Positions 1 to 8,693 of a stretch of DNA of 64,000 nt are shown piece after piece. The position numbers were made by a program, and so were the translations under genes. Source of the DNA: Sphingomonas rhizophila (GTDB taxonomy: Bacteria; Pseudomonadota; Alphaproteobacteria; Sphingomonadales; Sphingomonadaceae); assembly GCF_014396585.1 (NCBI RefSeq), contig NZ_CP060717.1, forward strand, positions 310,001-374,000, written 5' to 3'. The notes beneath the pieces are model-generated. The model was given only the letters and a program-made list of their open reading frames with translations. It had not been told where the DNA came from and searched no databases. Each line of letters begins with the position of its first letter. Positions within the stretch are counted from its first letter, which is position 1.

Positions 1-791
1 ACCAGGTCTTCATCAGCCTGCCCGACCTGGACAAGGCGCGTCTCCGCTCGATCGTCGACGGGCTCAGCCAGGTGGCGGTCGATATTTCGCTGATTCCGCC
101 GCAGGCGATTGCCTATCACCCCGATTATCGGGCCAACCTGCTGGGCACGATTCCGGTCCTGACCCTTTGGCAACGGCCGTTCCGCGACATCAACCAGTTC
201 GTGAAGCGCGGGGAAGACCTCGTCCTCGGTGGGCTCATGCTGCTCGCCGCGTTGCCAGTCATTGCGATTACGGCCCTGGCCATCCGCCTGACCACCCGCG
301 GGCCGGTTTTCTTTGTCCAGCCCCGTGTCGGCTTCAATAACGAGGTGATCAACGTCATCAAGTTCCGGTCGATGTATGCCGACCGCAGTGACTTCAAGGG
401 GCTTGCGACGACCACCGCCGACGATGACCGGATCACACCTGTTGGGAAGATCATCCGTCGACTGAGCATCGACGAACTCCCACAACTGTTCAATGTCATG
501 CGCGGGGACATGTCGATCGTCGGTCCCCGGCCCCATGCGACCCACATGAAGGTTGGCGACCAATATTATGTCGACGCAGTGCGCGGCTACGCGGCCCGGC
601 ACCGGGTCAAGCCGGGCATCACCGGGCTTGCCCAGGTGCGCGGCCTTCGCGGCGAGATCCGCACGCTGGAGCGTGCGGAAATGCGCGTGAAGCTGGACAA
701 GGAATATATCGAAAACTGGTCGGTGTGGTTCGACATCAAGATCATGTTCGCCACCGTCCGCGCGGTGTTCTTTGATTCCTATGCCTATTAG
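1..791 (+). CDS. Undecaprenyl-phosphate sugar phosphotransferase (WcaJ/GumD-type), C-terminal part, cut by left edge
   Basis: The frame is open from the first bases, so the gene begins outside the window. The visible part holds an end of the variable N-terminal region, one transmembrane segment (about LGGLMLLAALPVIAITAL) and then the bacterial sugar transferase domain. Diagnostic pieces are the basic-charged GPVFFVQPRVG, VIKFRSM, RRLSIDELPQLFNV, MSIVGPRPHA and KPGITGLAQVRG. The family moves a hexose-1-phosphate from a UDP-sugar onto undecaprenyl phosphate at the inner membrane, the first step of exopolysaccharide repeat assembly. It overlaps the next transferase gene by 11 bases, which indicates an exopolysaccharide operon. 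The exact sugar is unknown. Confidence 0.93.
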   Translation, partial: QVFISLPDLDKARLRSIVDGLSQVAVDISLIPPQAIAYHPDYRANLLGTIPVLTLWQRPFRDINQFVKRGEDLVLGGLMLLAALPVIAITALAIRLTTRGPVFFVQPRVGFNNEVINVIKFRSMYADRSDFKGLATTTADDDRITPVGKIIRRLSIDELPQLFNVMRGDMSIVGPRPHATHMKVGDQYYVDAVRGYAARHRVKPGITGLAQVRGLRGEIRTLERAEMRVKLDKEYIENWSVWFDIKIMFATVRAVFFDSYAY

Positions 792-1548
792 ACGGCGCCA
801 CCGCTTTCTCGACGTCGACTTCGACATGATGACGATGGACGAGGTGTTGGGGTGGCTCGCGACCAGGGGTGCCGATGACCCGTTCGCGTTCGTCGTGACG
901 CCCAATGTCGACCATCTTGTCCGGTTGCATTCGGGCAAACCGGAGGCGGGACCGCTCGCCAAGGCCTATCGCGAAGCGGCTCTTTGCGTCTGCGACAGCC
1001 GTGTCTTGCGGCGCTTGGCCGCCTGGCGCGGGGTCGAGTTGACGGTAGTCCCGGGCAGCGATCTCACGGCTGCATTGTTCCGCGCCGAAACGGGACTGGA
1101 AGGAAAGGTTGCCGTCGTCGGTGGGAATCGTCGGCTGCTGGAAACCTTGCGCGCGCAGTTCCCGCAACTTGATTTCGTCCAGCATATCCCGCCGATGGGC
1201 CTGGCGAAGAATGGCGCCGCGATCGAAGAGGCGGCTCGTTTCGTTGGCGAGGCGGGAAGCCGGTTGTCGTTCCTGGCGGTTGGCTCCCCGCAGCAGGAAC
1301 TGGTCGCCATGCGCGCCGCGGCCATGCCGGGCGCTTGCGGTACCGCGCTGTGCATCGGCGCGTCACTGGAATTCCTGAGCGGCGACCAGCGTCGGGCGCC
1401 TGCTTGGATGAGGCGCGCAGGGGTCGAATGGCTGTTTCGGCTCCTGTCCGAGCCGAAGCGGATGTGGCGCCGCTATCTGGTCGAGGGGCCGAAGATTTTT
1501 GCGCTGGCCTGGCACTGGCGCGGCCCGAATGGACAGGCTGAAGCATGA
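781..1548 (+). CDS. WecG/TagA/CpsF family glycosyltransferase (GT26)
   Basis: A 255-residue cytoplasmic transferase that adds a second sugar to a lipid-linked acceptor during exopolysaccharide assembly. The GT26 signatures are present: TPNVDHL near residue 38, a central VAVVGG, GSPQQE, and the C-terminal GASLEFLSGDQRRAPAW followed by GVEWLFRLLSEP. I chose the ATG inside the end of the preceding gene; an in-frame TTG nine bases upstream is possible but less likely. Gene order with the upstream phosphoglycosyl transferase supports a shared polysaccharide pathway. The sugar donor cannot be told from the sequence. Confidence 0.92.
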   Translation: MPIRRRHRFLDVDFDMMTMDEVLGWLATRGADDPFAFVVTPNVDHLVRLHSGKPEAGPLAKAYREAALCVCDSRVLRRLAAWRGVELTVVPGSDLTAALFRAETGLEGKVAVVGGNRRLLETLRAQFPQLDFVQHIPPMGLAKNGAAIEEAARFVGEAGSRLSFLAVGSPQQELVAMRAAAMPGACGTALCIGASLEFLSGDQRRAPAWMRRAGVEWLFRLLSEPKRMWRRYLVEGPKIFALAWHWRGPNGQAEA

Positions 1549-2566
1549 TGGTGAAGCGACCTAGCCGTCGTCACGTCGAGGTCGGGCTGGTGGCGCTGGC
1601 CGCCGCCGGGGCGATCGGCGGATTGGCCTATGCGGTGAGGGGCGGGTGGATTGGACGCGACCAGTCGACGACCACGGTGATGCTCGACAAGTTCGGCGGG
1701 AAGGGAGATCTGGCGCTTCCCAACATCAATCGACCGATCGCGCCGGAAGACGCGGTCAAGGTCAACGCCGAGCGGCCGTTCGAAGGCGGCGGCGACACGC
1801 CGGCTGCAAAATTCCTGACCGGCAAGGCGGGCAAGGAAGATGTCTCGCGCGCCATCGAGTGTCTTGCCCAGGCGGTCTATTACGAAGCGGGCAGCGAAAG
1901 CGCGGATGGTGCGCGTGCGGTCGCCCAGGTCGTGCTCAACCGGGTCCGGCATCCAGGCTTCCCGTCGAGCGTGTGCGGCACCGTTTACCAGGGATCGGAA
2001 CGGGTCACGGGCTGCCAGTTCACCTTCACCTGTGACGGTTCGCTGCGTCGAATCCCGAGCCGCGCGGGCTGGGATCGGGCGCGCAAGATCGCGGCCGACG
2101 CGCTGGTGAAAGGCACGGTTTTCGCGCCAGTCGGGCATGCCACCCATTATCACGCCGACTATGTCGTGCCTTACTGGGCCGCGTCGCTTCGGAAGCAGGT
2201 GCAGATCGGCGCCCACATCTTCTATCGCTTGCCGGGGTCCTCGGCGGCCCCGACGCATTCAGCCAGCGCTACGCTCGCAAAGAGCCGCTGCCGCCATCCC
2301 CGACCGCTGCCGAGGTCGCCGCAGAAGCGATCAGCGTGGCGGTCGAAACGGTCGCACCGCCGCCGTTGCCCGATCCGCTCGCGGCAGCCGGGGGCGATGC
2401 CATTTTTACGTCCAAGGCCCCGCCGCTGATCGCCGACGAGTCCCGCGGCACGCTGATCGAGGGTGGGAGTTCGCTCGGAGGCCCGGTCGGTTGCATGACC
2501 GGCGGAAACGCCGCTCCATCGACAAGTGTGGCATCGGCGGGCGCCCCGGTCACGTCCGCCTGCTAG
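1545..2566 (+). CDS. SleB-type cell wall hydrolase, C-terminus frameshifted as read
   Basis: The start overlaps the previous stop (ATGA). An N-terminal hydrophobic helix anchors or exports the protein. The Hydrolase_2 (SleB) domain covers about residues 100-225, with CLAQAVYYEAGSES, VLNRVRHPGFP, GCQFTFTCDG and a closing GAHIFYR. This family cleaves peptidoglycan during wall remodelling. As written, the frame runs to 2429 with an unnatural Arg-rich tail. Adding one G to the GGGG at 2234-2237 restores a Pro/Ala-rich tail (GVLGGPDAFSQRYARKEP and on) ending at 2566, giving 340 residues. The domain itself lies before the break. It could act on wall around the polysaccharide export site, which is inference. 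Confidence 0.85.
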
Positions 2567-2571
2567 CGGGC

Positions 2572-2607
2572 AAAGAAAAGGGCGCCGCCGGAAGACCGGC
2601 AGCGCCC
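2572..2607 (-). terminator. Intrinsic terminator of the PEP-CTERM gene
   Basis: On the minus strand a GC-rich hairpin with one internal mismatch (arms GGGCGCTGCCGG and CCGGCGGCGCCC around TCTT) is followed by TTTTCTTT. It lies about 20 bases past the stop of the minus-strand PEP-CTERM gene, between two convergent genes. Confidence 0.75.
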
Positions 2608-2627
2608 AATAGTGTCCACGTTGCCGT

Positions 2628-3290
2628 TTAGGCGATTTGCATCACAGTTCCGTTCGAACGACGACGGCGCATGCCGTACCCGATCGCACCAAAGCCGAGC
2701 AGCATCATTGCCCACGTGCCCGGCTCGGGGACCGGCGGCGCAGTGACGCCATTGTAGGTCATCTGTTTGATTTCAAAGAATGCGATCGGATTGTTGGTGA
2801 CAATCGCGAAGCCATCGAACGTTCCGCCGGACAGCAACTTGTTGAGGTTGCTGCCGTCGGCCGCGTAGCTGCCCGCCAACGAGGTGTAGTTGGCAAGGTT
2901 GTTCGCATCCAAACCCGAACCGGTAGCCAGGTAGTAGACCGTCACCGTTCCTTCGCCCGTGAGCATCACCGACCATTTGAAATCGGTGAAGTCTTGGTCG
3001 GGGTTGATGATGAGGCTGTAGAAGTCCGGCGTGTTCGGAGTCACGTCGTTGATCTGCGCGAAGCCGGCACCGATATGAACGGTCGTGTTGGCCGTGAAGG
3101 TCACGTTGGCGATACCGTTATTATTCGGTGACGAACCATAGACCGTGGTGCCGTTTGAATCGATACCATAGATCTGGTTCGCCAGCGGTGTGCCGGTAGT
3201 GTTCGTCACGGTGACGGCGGCGACCGCCGGGTTGGCTAGTGCGACCGCGGCCGCTGCCCCTGCCAGGAGCGAGAACATTGCGCTACGCAT
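2628..3290 (-). CDS. PEPxxWA-CTERM sorting-domain protein
   Basis: A 220-residue secreted protein. The N-terminus is a signal peptide (MRSAMFSLLAGAAAAVALA, cut after AVAAV). The middle is Gly/Asn/Thr-rich with likely beta structure. The C-terminus has the tripartite sorting signal VPEPGTWAMMLLGFGAIGYG followed by four Arg. Such proteins are processed by exosortase and exported along with exopolysaccharide; the WA variant is typical of Sphingomonadales. The start is the ATG preceded by GGAAG rather than a longer upstream extension without a signal. No exosortase gene is visible, but the neighbouring polysaccharide genes fit. The ligand or function of the mature domain is unknown. Confidence 0.9.
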   Translation of the reverse strand: MRSAMFSLLAGAAAAVALANPAVAAVTVTNTTGTPLANQIYGIDSNGTTVYGSSPNNNGIANVTFTANTTVHIGAGFAQINDVTPNTPDFYSLIINPDQDFTDFKWSVMLTGEGTVTVYYLATGSGLDANNLANYTSLAGSYAADGSNLNKLLSGGTFDGFAIVTNNPIAFFEIKQMTYNGVTAPPVPEPGTWAMMLLGFGAIGYGMRRRRSNGTVMQIA

Positions 3291-3568
3291 GTAACTTCCC
3301 TTCCACGAAGAATGATGCCCCGCCCCAAAGCCCACGCTGCGACTCGGCGTTAAAAAAGCATTAACGCAACATAGATCAATTTGCGAGTCATATGTTTGAC
3401 TGACTGGCGAAGTTGGCAGGCTGGAGGGTTGGCGAACGCCGCGTTGCAATAAGGCCGCGTTAACTAGCGCGGGAAAGGCCGAGCGGCCAAACAGCAGGTT
3501 AATTTGGTTAGTGGTATCTTAAGCTTGTGACCGCAGGTTCGGCCGGAAACGAGCTGAAGGGTCTACAC
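3291..3568. promoter_or_regulatory. Divergent intergenic region, AT-richer, with inverted repeat
   Basis: This 278-base gap separates two divergent secreted-protein genes and must hold both promoters. It is visibly richer in A and T than its surroundings. It contains a perfect 6-base inverted repeat, GCGTTA at 3347-3352 and TAACGC at 3362-3367, with an A-run between, and two GGTTA direct repeats around 3500. I cannot place -35/-10 boxes with confidence and see no gene here. Confidence 0.5.
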
Positions 3569-4837
3569 ATGATCGGAGAACAAGGCGCATTCAAGGTGCT
3601 CGCGCTGAGCATCAGCGCGGTCGTGCTGGTCGGTGCAATGTCGGGTAGCGACGCGAATTATTTCGCGCGGCTGGCGAAAGGCAAGGTGATCGGCAAGAAC
3701 AGGACGACGACCACGACGTCGCCGACGCCCACGCCCACGCCCACGCCAACGCCCACGCCGACGCCGACACCGACGCCGACGACAACGACGACTTCCAATC
3801 TGACGTATCCCGAGTTGAGTTCGATTTCGTCGAACTTTGATGTCAATAGTGAACTGGTGCCATCCTGGGGCACGGGGCAGATCGCGGCATCCGGCGTCCC
3901 CGACGTTGTTGGCGCATTCCGCTTCATCTGCAACGCGGGGCAGCTGCTCGCCGACGACCCTATCGTTTATCCCGGCCAGCCGGGGCGATCGCACTTGCAT
4001 CAATTCTTCGGGAACCTGGATGCGAACGCGCACTCCACCTACGCGTCGCTCCGCGCCTCGGGCAAAAGCACGTGCAATTCACCTTTGAACCGGTCCGCCT
4101 ATTGGATGCCGGCGATGTTGGACGGTGTTGGTAATGCGGTTCGCCCGGACTGGGTGTCCGTCTACTACAAGCGCCGCCCCGCAAGCGATCCCAAATGCTC
4201 CCTGAGCAGCGGCGATCCGCAGGCAGAAGGCAACTGCATCTCGATTCCCAACGGGCTTCGCTACGTATTCGGGTTCGACATGATCTCCGGACAGTCGCCC
4301 ACCGGTCAGGCCTATTTTGACTGTGACGGCCCGACCGCGAAATCGGGTCATTATGCGACGATAACCGAGGCGGCAGCGAACTGCCCGAGCGACCCCACAC
4401 CTACCGGAGTCCGCAACAGGTTGGGCGCCGTCATCATGGCGCCCCCGTGCTGGGACGGGAAGAACCTCGACAGTCCCAACCACCGGGATCACATGGCCTA
4501 TATGGTCCTGAATCATAACGTCGGCAAATGGATGTGCCCGTCAACGCACACCTATTTACTCCCGGCTTTTACGATGGGCGTTTGGTATACGGTGGACGCC
4601 AACACCAATAAGTGGCGCCTGTCATCGGATGACATGGTTCCGGGGGCGGCGCCCGGTTCCACGTTCCACGCCGATTGGTTCGGCGGGTGGGACAATACCA
4701 TCCTCTCGATGTGGATCGACAATTGCATCAACAAGCTGCTGACCTGCTCGGGCGGCGACCTTGGCAATGGCAAGCAACTCCGGCAGTACGAAAACTTCGG
4801 TTACAATGCTTCACCAAGGCTGGTGCCAGTTGCTTAG
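3569..4837 (+). CDS. Secreted DUF1996-domain protein with Pro-Thr linker
   Basis: A 422-residue exported protein. Residues 1-30 form a signal or anchor segment, followed by a linker of alternating Pro-Thr and Thr runs, then a DUF1996 domain from about residue 90 to the end. Family hallmarks include RSHLHQFFG, a CWDG...SPNHRDHMAY block, CPSTH and FHADWFGGWDN. DUF1996 is best known from fungal surface proteins and has no assigned reaction; the His/Asp/Cys clusters suggest a carbohydrate- or metal-binding domain, which is inference. I chose the ATG with AAGGG upstream over a GTG 42 bases earlier. A small lipoprotein gene starts inside its last codons. Confidence 0.88.
   Translation: MIGEQGAFKVLALSISAVVLVGAMSGSDANYFARLAKGKVIGKNRTTTTTSPTPTPTPTPTPTPTPTPTPTTTTTSNLTYPELSSISSNFDVNSELVPSWGTGQIAASGVPDVVGAFRFICNAGQLLADDPIVYPGQPGRSHLHQFFGNLDANAHSTYASLRASGKSTCNSPLNRSAYWMPAMLDGVGNAVRPDWVSVYYKRRPASDPKCSLSSGDPQAEGNCISIPNGLRYVFGFDMISGQSPTGQAYFDCDGPTAKSGHYATITEAAANCPSDPTPTGVRNRLGAVIMAPPCWDGKNLDSPNHRDHMAYMVLNHNVGKWMCPSTHTYLLPAFTMGVWYTVDANTNKWRLSSDDMVPGAAPGSTFHADWFGGWDNTILSMWIDNCINKLLTCSGGDLGNGKQLRQYENFGYNASPRLVPVA
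3720..3795 (+). repeat. Tandem ACGCCN-type hexamer repeat encoding (PT)n
   Basis: A run of near-identical six-base units (ACGCCC, ACGCCA, ACGCCG) flanked by ACG/ACA codons encodes the Pro-Thr linker of the DUF1996 protein. Such arrays can change length by slippage in steps of two residues without breaking the frame. Confidence 0.85.
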
Positions 4838-5096
4838 GTCGGCGAACATTGCAGCCGCTCTCGCATTAGCCTTGGCCGCGTGCGGCGTCCGTGAGACACC
4901 GTCCGCGGCGAGCGCGGGACCGTCCGAGGCGACGCTGGCAGCCGAAGCCGCAGAGCGCCGTGCGAACATCGAGGCGACGAATAACAACCCGTCGATCGTC
5001 GATCGGTCGAAGGCTTCGGCTGCGATCCATCCCAAGATCAATACTCGTCGCGCCGAGCATGACGCGGGCAACCATATGTCGACTCATCGGCATTAG
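4806..5096 (+). CDS. Small putative lipoprotein
   Basis: A 96-residue protein whose N-terminus carries Lys/Arg-poor but hydrophobic residues up to a lipobox-like LALAAC-G at about residues 30-36, so it is probably lipidated and anchored in the envelope. The mature part is Ala/Glu-rich and ends His-rich. It overlaps the DUF1996 gene by 32 bases and lies just ahead of the TadG-like gene, so the three are likely co-transcribed. I do not recognise a family. Confidence 0.6.
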   Translation: MLHQGWCQLLRSANIAAALALALAACGVRETPSAASAGPSEATLAAEAAERRANIEATNNNPSIVDRSKASAAIHPKINTRRAEHDAGNHMSTHRH

Positions 5097-5106
5097 GATC
5101 AGCGGC

Positions 5107-6375
5107 ATGATGAGGACGTCGCGGATTCGTTGGCCGCTGGTCAGCCGATGCCTTTGGCGCGACGACCGCGGCGCCTCGCTGCTTGTGACTGCGGTTGCCT
5201 TGCCGGTGATCGTCGCTGCGCTTGGCTTGGCCATCGATGTTTATCAGTGGACCGTCACGAAGCGTCAAATCCAGCAGAGCGCGGACGCAGCCGCCATTGC
5301 CGGTGCCTATGCCGCTGTTCAGGGGGCCGATGTTGACGAGGCCGTTTCCGACGCCGCAGCCCAATCCACCGATAGCGATCACGACGCCCTGGTATCGGCG
5401 ACGATGTCGCCGCCCGGCCACGACGGCGATCCCTTCGCGGTCGGTGTTCACATCGAAAAGCCGGGCAGCCTATTCTTCACATCGCTGTTCTTGAGCAAGC
5501 CGATCGCGATCACGGCCGATGCGGTCGCGACCGTGAAGGAAACCAACGACTTTTGCGTGTATGGTCTGGGATCCGGAGAGGAGCCGGCGATCGAACTGCG
5601 GGTGAACTCGACGGTCGAAGCCGAATGCCAGCTGGCTTCCAACGCTGAAGGTCCCAATTCCGTGACAGCGGACCCTACGGCTACCCTGAAGGCCGCACGC
5701 TTGTTGACTTTCGGCGGCATTGCCGGCGGCGAACTGAGCAGTTCCAACGCCCGCCCGTTCGCCCTGCGGCAAAAAGACCCGATGCGAGAGCTTGTGATGC
5801 CCGACATCCCGACCTCCGGGTGCCCCAATGCGACCTACAACTCGGATGTTTCCGGCGTCTCGATCAAGCCGGGATGTTACGGGAACCTGATCATCAACGG
5901 CAACGTCAACCTGGAGCCCGGAAATTACGTCCTGAACCGCGGCAACCTGTTGGTTGGGCCCAATGCTTCGGTGAATTGTGACGGATGCACCATTTTCCTG
6001 ACGACCGATATTCCGGGCGAGGACAATCGTTCCGTCGGCCGGGTCAAGGTCGAGGCCGGCGCAACGATCAATCTTACGGCGCCGCGCGACGGCGATTATT
6101 CGGGCGTGGTGATGTATCAGGATCGACGCGCGAGCAGCGACGACAAGGATCAGGAAAGCGAGATCGGCGCGTCATCGACGTCGCGTATCAACGGTATCGT
6201 CTACTTTCCCAACCGCCCTCTCAAGATTGCCGGCGATGGCTCGCGCACATTTGAATGTGCACGCTTATTGGGCCGGAGGCTCGTGTTCGAAGGCCGCGTC
6301 ATCATTGCACGGGGCTGTACGTCCGATACCGGCAAGGTGGTGCTGAATGGCGCCGAAGTTCGTCTCGTCGGTTGA
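5107..6375 (+). CDS. TadG-like pilus-assembly domain protein with beta-rich C-terminus
   Basis: A 422-residue protein. After a basic N-terminus comes the TadE/TadG-type membrane helix (RGASLLVTAVALPVIVAALG) and an alpha segment with QQSADAAAIAGA, typical of TadG/DUF2134 proteins. From about residue 200 the sequence changes to short Asn/Gly-rich strands (for example NGNVNLEPGNYVLNRGNLLVG), resembling a beta-solenoid. It contains several Cys pairs that could form disulfides outside the membrane. The start has AGGA upstream. No other Tad genes are near, so its role in pili is uncertain; it may be a surface structural protein. Its stop abuts the convergent next gene with no gap. Confidence 0.75.
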   Translation: MMRTSRIRWPLVSRCLWRDDRGASLLVTAVALPVIVAALGLAIDVYQWTVTKRQIQQSADAAAIAGAYAAVQGADVDEAVSDAAAQSTDSDHDALVSATMSPPGHDGDPFAVGVHIEKPGSLFFTSLFLSKPIAITADAVATVKETNDFCVYGLGSGEEPAIELRVNSTVEAECQLASNAEGPNSVTADPTATLKAARLLTFGGIAGGELSSSNARPFALRQKDPMRELVMPDIPTSGCPNATYNSDVSGVSIKPGCYGNLIINGNVNLEPGNYVLNRGNLLVGPNASVNCDGCTIFLTTDIPGEDNRSVGRVKVEAGATINLTAPRDGDYSGVVMYQDRRASSDDKDQESEIGASSTSRINGIVYFPNRPLKIAGDGSRTFECARLLGRRLVFEGRVIIARGCTSDTGKVVLNGAEVRLVG

Positions 6376-6645
6376 TCAGGCCGGCGGTGGACAGGCGATG
6401 CCATCGCCGTCGTGGTCAAACTCCGCCTTATAGCCAGGCCGTCCTGCCAGGAGCGGTGCCTTTCCGGCTGCGACGACCTCTCCGCAATCCTTGAAGTCAA
6501 GCACCTCGCCCGATTGGCTTACCAAAGGGGGCGGGTCGGCCGTGGGTGACCGTTCGGTTTCGGGCGTCCGGTTCAGGTACCACCAAGTACCGCCGAACGT
6601 GGTGGCGCTGGCAACCAGAACGAGGGCGATGAAGCGCAGGTCCAT
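6376..6645 (-). CDS. Excalibur calcium-binding domain protein
   Basis: An 89-residue protein with an N-terminal membrane or signal helix (about residues 4-22) and a C-terminal Excalibur motif: FKDCGEV, a central Gly-Tyr, then the DHDGDGIACPP loop that resembles an EF-hand. Excalibur domains are extracytoplasmic and thought to bind calcium through the DxDxDG loop with a Cys pair. It lies 44 bases downstream of the UDP-glucuronate decarboxylase gene on the same strand and may be co-transcribed. Its physiological role is not known. Confidence 0.85.
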   Translation of the reverse strand: MDLRFIALVLVASATTFGGTWWYLNRTPETERSPTADPPPLVSQSGEVLDFKDCGEVVAAGKAPLLAGRPGYKAEFDHDGDGIACPPPA

Positions 6646-6689
6646 AGGGGGAGCCTAACCGGCTTTGGCGACGAAGGCGACGCCGTTTC

Positions 6690-7646
6690 TTAGCCCGCCG
6701 GCTTCGCGAAGTAGGCGATCGTCGCGTCCAGTCCTTCGGACAGTTCGACCTTGGGTTCCCAGCCTAGGATGTCGCGGGCCTTGGTGATGTTGGGCTGGCG
6801 CTGGCGGGGGTCGTCGCTGGGCAGGGGCTCAAACGTTAGGGTCGACTTGTGGCCGGTCTTTTCGAGGACCTTTTCGGCCAGTTCCTTCATCGTGAATTCG
6901 TTGGGATTGCCGATGTTGATCGGGCCCGTCACCTCGTCCGGGGAACGCATCAAACGGACCAGCCCGTCGATCAGGTCGTCGACGTAGCAGAAGCTGCGGC
7001 TCTGTTCGCCGTCGCCGTAGATGGTAATCGGCTTTCCGGCGAGCGCCTGGACGATGAAGTTCGACACGACGCGGCCGTCCGCGGGGTGCATGCGCGGGCC
7101 ATAGGTGTTGAAGATCCGCGCGACCTTGATGCCCAGGCCGTGCTGGCGGTGGTAGTCGAAGAACAGCGTTTCGGCGCAACGCTTGCCCTCGTCATAGCAG
7201 CTGCGGATGCCGATCGGGTTGACGTTGCCCCAATATTCCTCGGTCTGCGGATGAACCGACGGGTCGCCATAAACCTCGCTGGTCGAGGCCTGGAGGATCG
7301 GAACGCCGAGGCGCTTGGCAAGGCCCAGCATGTTGATCGCGCCGTGCACCGACGTCTTCGTCGTCTGCACCGGGTCGTGCTGATAGTGCACCGGCGAGGC
7401 GGGGCAGGCGAGGTTGTAGATTTCGTCCACCTCGATGAACAACGGGAACGTCACGTCGTGGCGGATCAACTCGAAATGGGGGTGGTCGAGCAGGTGGGCG
7501 ATGTTGGCCTTGCTGCCGGTGAAGAAATTGTCGACGCAAATGACTTCGTGGCCGTCGGCCAGCAGGCGGTCGCACAAGTGGGAGCCGAGGAAACCAGCGC
7601 CGCCGGTGACGAGCGAACGCTTACGAATTTCATACTGCCGAACCAT
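6690..7646 (-). CDS. UDP-glucuronate decarboxylase (UDP-xylose synthase), extended SDR
   Basis: A 318-residue cytoplasmic enzyme that converts UDP-glucuronate to UDP-xylose with bound NAD. The N-terminal nucleotide site is [12 protein letters not shown] (residues 13-24). The catalytic Tyr and Lys are in CYDEGKR, preceded by the STSEVYGDP Ser site. The [19 protein letters not shown] and [13 protein letters not shown] blocks are typical of UXS enzymes. The product would supply xylose for surface polysaccharide, consistent with the glycosyltransferases at the left end. The related 4-epimerases share the fold, but the overall length and motifs favour UXS. Confidence 0.9.
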   Translation of the reverse strand: MVRQYEIRKRSLVTGGAGFLGSHLCDRLLADGHEVICVDNFFTGSKANIAHLLDHPHFELIRHDVTFPLFIEVDEIYNLACPASPVHYQHDPVQTTKTSVHGAINMLGLAKRLGVPILQASTSEVYGDPSVHPQTEEYWGNVNPIGIRSCYDEGKRCAETLFFDYHRQHGLGIKVARIFNTYGPRMHPADGRVVSNFIVQALAGKPITIYGDGEQSRSFCYVDDLIDGLVRLMRSPDEVTGPINIGNPNEFTMKELAEKVLEKTGHKSTLTFEPLPSDDPRQRQPNITKARDILGWEPKVELSEGLDATIAYFAKPAG

Positions 7647-7768
7647 GAAAGCAAAACCCCTGTTGTTCCGCGACGAATGAGTAGAGCAATTCGGTTGCCG
7701 CGCAATGACGTTCGGCGGCGGCGTCTCGGCAGAGGACAGGCGCGCTTAAGATCGCTACGGTCCCGGGG

Positions 7769-8314
7769 ATGGCGATTTACGAGATTGACGGCACGCGGCC
7801 GACCCTTCCCGACGATGGTTCCGCCTGGGTCGCGCCGAGCGCCGACGTGATCGGCGATGCCCGGCTGGGGCGTGAGGTCGGGATATGGTTTGGCGCGGTC
7901 GTCCGGGCCGACAACACGCCGATCATCATCGGCGAGCGCACGAACATCCAGGAAGGGGCGATGCTGCACAGCGACCCCGACGCGCCGCTCACCATCGGCA
8001 AGGGCGTGACGGTGGGGCACCACGCGATCCTCCACGGCTGCACCGTCGGCGACGATGCGCTGATCGGCATGGGCGCGATCCTGCTCAACCGCTCGGTGAT
8101 CGGCGCTGGCTGCATCGTCGGCGCCGGCGCGCTGGTGACGGAAGGCAAGGAATTTCCGTCCGGCAGCCTGGTCGTCGGGTCACCGGCGCGAGCGGTTCGA
8201 ACGCTCGAGGGGGGCACGATTGACATGCTGCGTGCCTCTGCCGCGTTGTACGTGGACAAGCAGCAGCAGTTCGCTCGCAAGTTGGTCCGGATCGACGAGG
8301 TGACGAATGACTGA
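7769..8314 (+). CDS. Gamma carbonic anhydrase family protein
   Basis: A 181-residue left-handed beta-helix protein made of hexapeptide repeats (I-G-x-x-x-x rungs through residues 25-125). Candidate metal ligands are the His of MLHSD and the two separated His of VGHHAILHGC, spaced as in gamma-class carbonic anhydrases of the YrdA/PaaY type. The family hydrates CO2 or, in some members, acts on CoA thioesters; which applies here is not evident. It overlaps the following zinc-ribbon gene by eight bases. Confidence 0.9.
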   Translation: MAIYEIDGTRPTLPDDGSAWVAPSADVIGDARLGREVGIWFGAVVRADNTPIIIGERTNIQEGAMLHSDPDAPLTIGKGVTVGHHAILHGCTVGDDALIGMGAILLNRSVIGAGCIVGAGALVTEGKEFPSGSLVVGSPARAVRTLEGGTIDMLRASAALYVDKQQQFARKLVRIDEVTND

Positions 8315-8693
8315 ATGTCCGAAGTGCCGTGGGCGGATGACGCAGGGATACCTGTTCCTTCCCGACACCGGCGGGCGGGTGAAGTGGCTGGATGGCACGC
8401 CCGGGTTCTGGAAGACGGTCATGGGGATCGGTGCCAAGTCGGCCGAACTCACGTCAAAGCGTTGCGGCGAATGTGGCTTCGTCGAATTCTACGTTGATAC
8501 CGACGCCAAGCCGGTGAAGACGCTGCAGTCGATCGACGACGAGAATGAGCGGCTGCGTAACCTGGTGACCAAGCTGCAGGAGCGGGTGGCAAACCTGGAG
8601 ACGATTGCCACCGATCCGGGCGAGCGCACCGCGCGGGCGATCGACGAGTTGCGGTCGTTGCCGGACGCTACTCCGAAGCCGACGAAAGATTAG
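8307..8693 (+). CDS. Zinc-ribbon (PF20097-like) protein with coiled coil
   Basis: A 128-residue protein. The N-terminus holds two Cys pairs, CPKC at residues 4-7 and CGEC near residue 53, that would bind one zinc. The middle resembles the DUF6487/PF20097 family. Residues 75-100 are a heptad-rich coiled coil (ENERLRNLVTKLQERVANLE), which suggests self-association. Function is not known. It is translationally coupled to the carbonic-anhydrase-like gene, and its stop overlaps the convergent Rieske gene. Confidence 0.75.
   Translation: MTECPKCRGRMTQGYLFLPDTGGRVKWLDGTPGFWKTVMGIGAKSAELTSKRCGECGFVEFYVDTDAKPVKTLQSIDDENERLRNLVTKLQERVANLETIATDPGERTARAIDELRSLPDATPKPTKD

Noticed and set aside
3720-3795. 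CRISPR-like tandem repeat
   Set aside because: Units are six bases without spacers and stay in frame as Pro-Thr codons, so this is a coding microsatellite.
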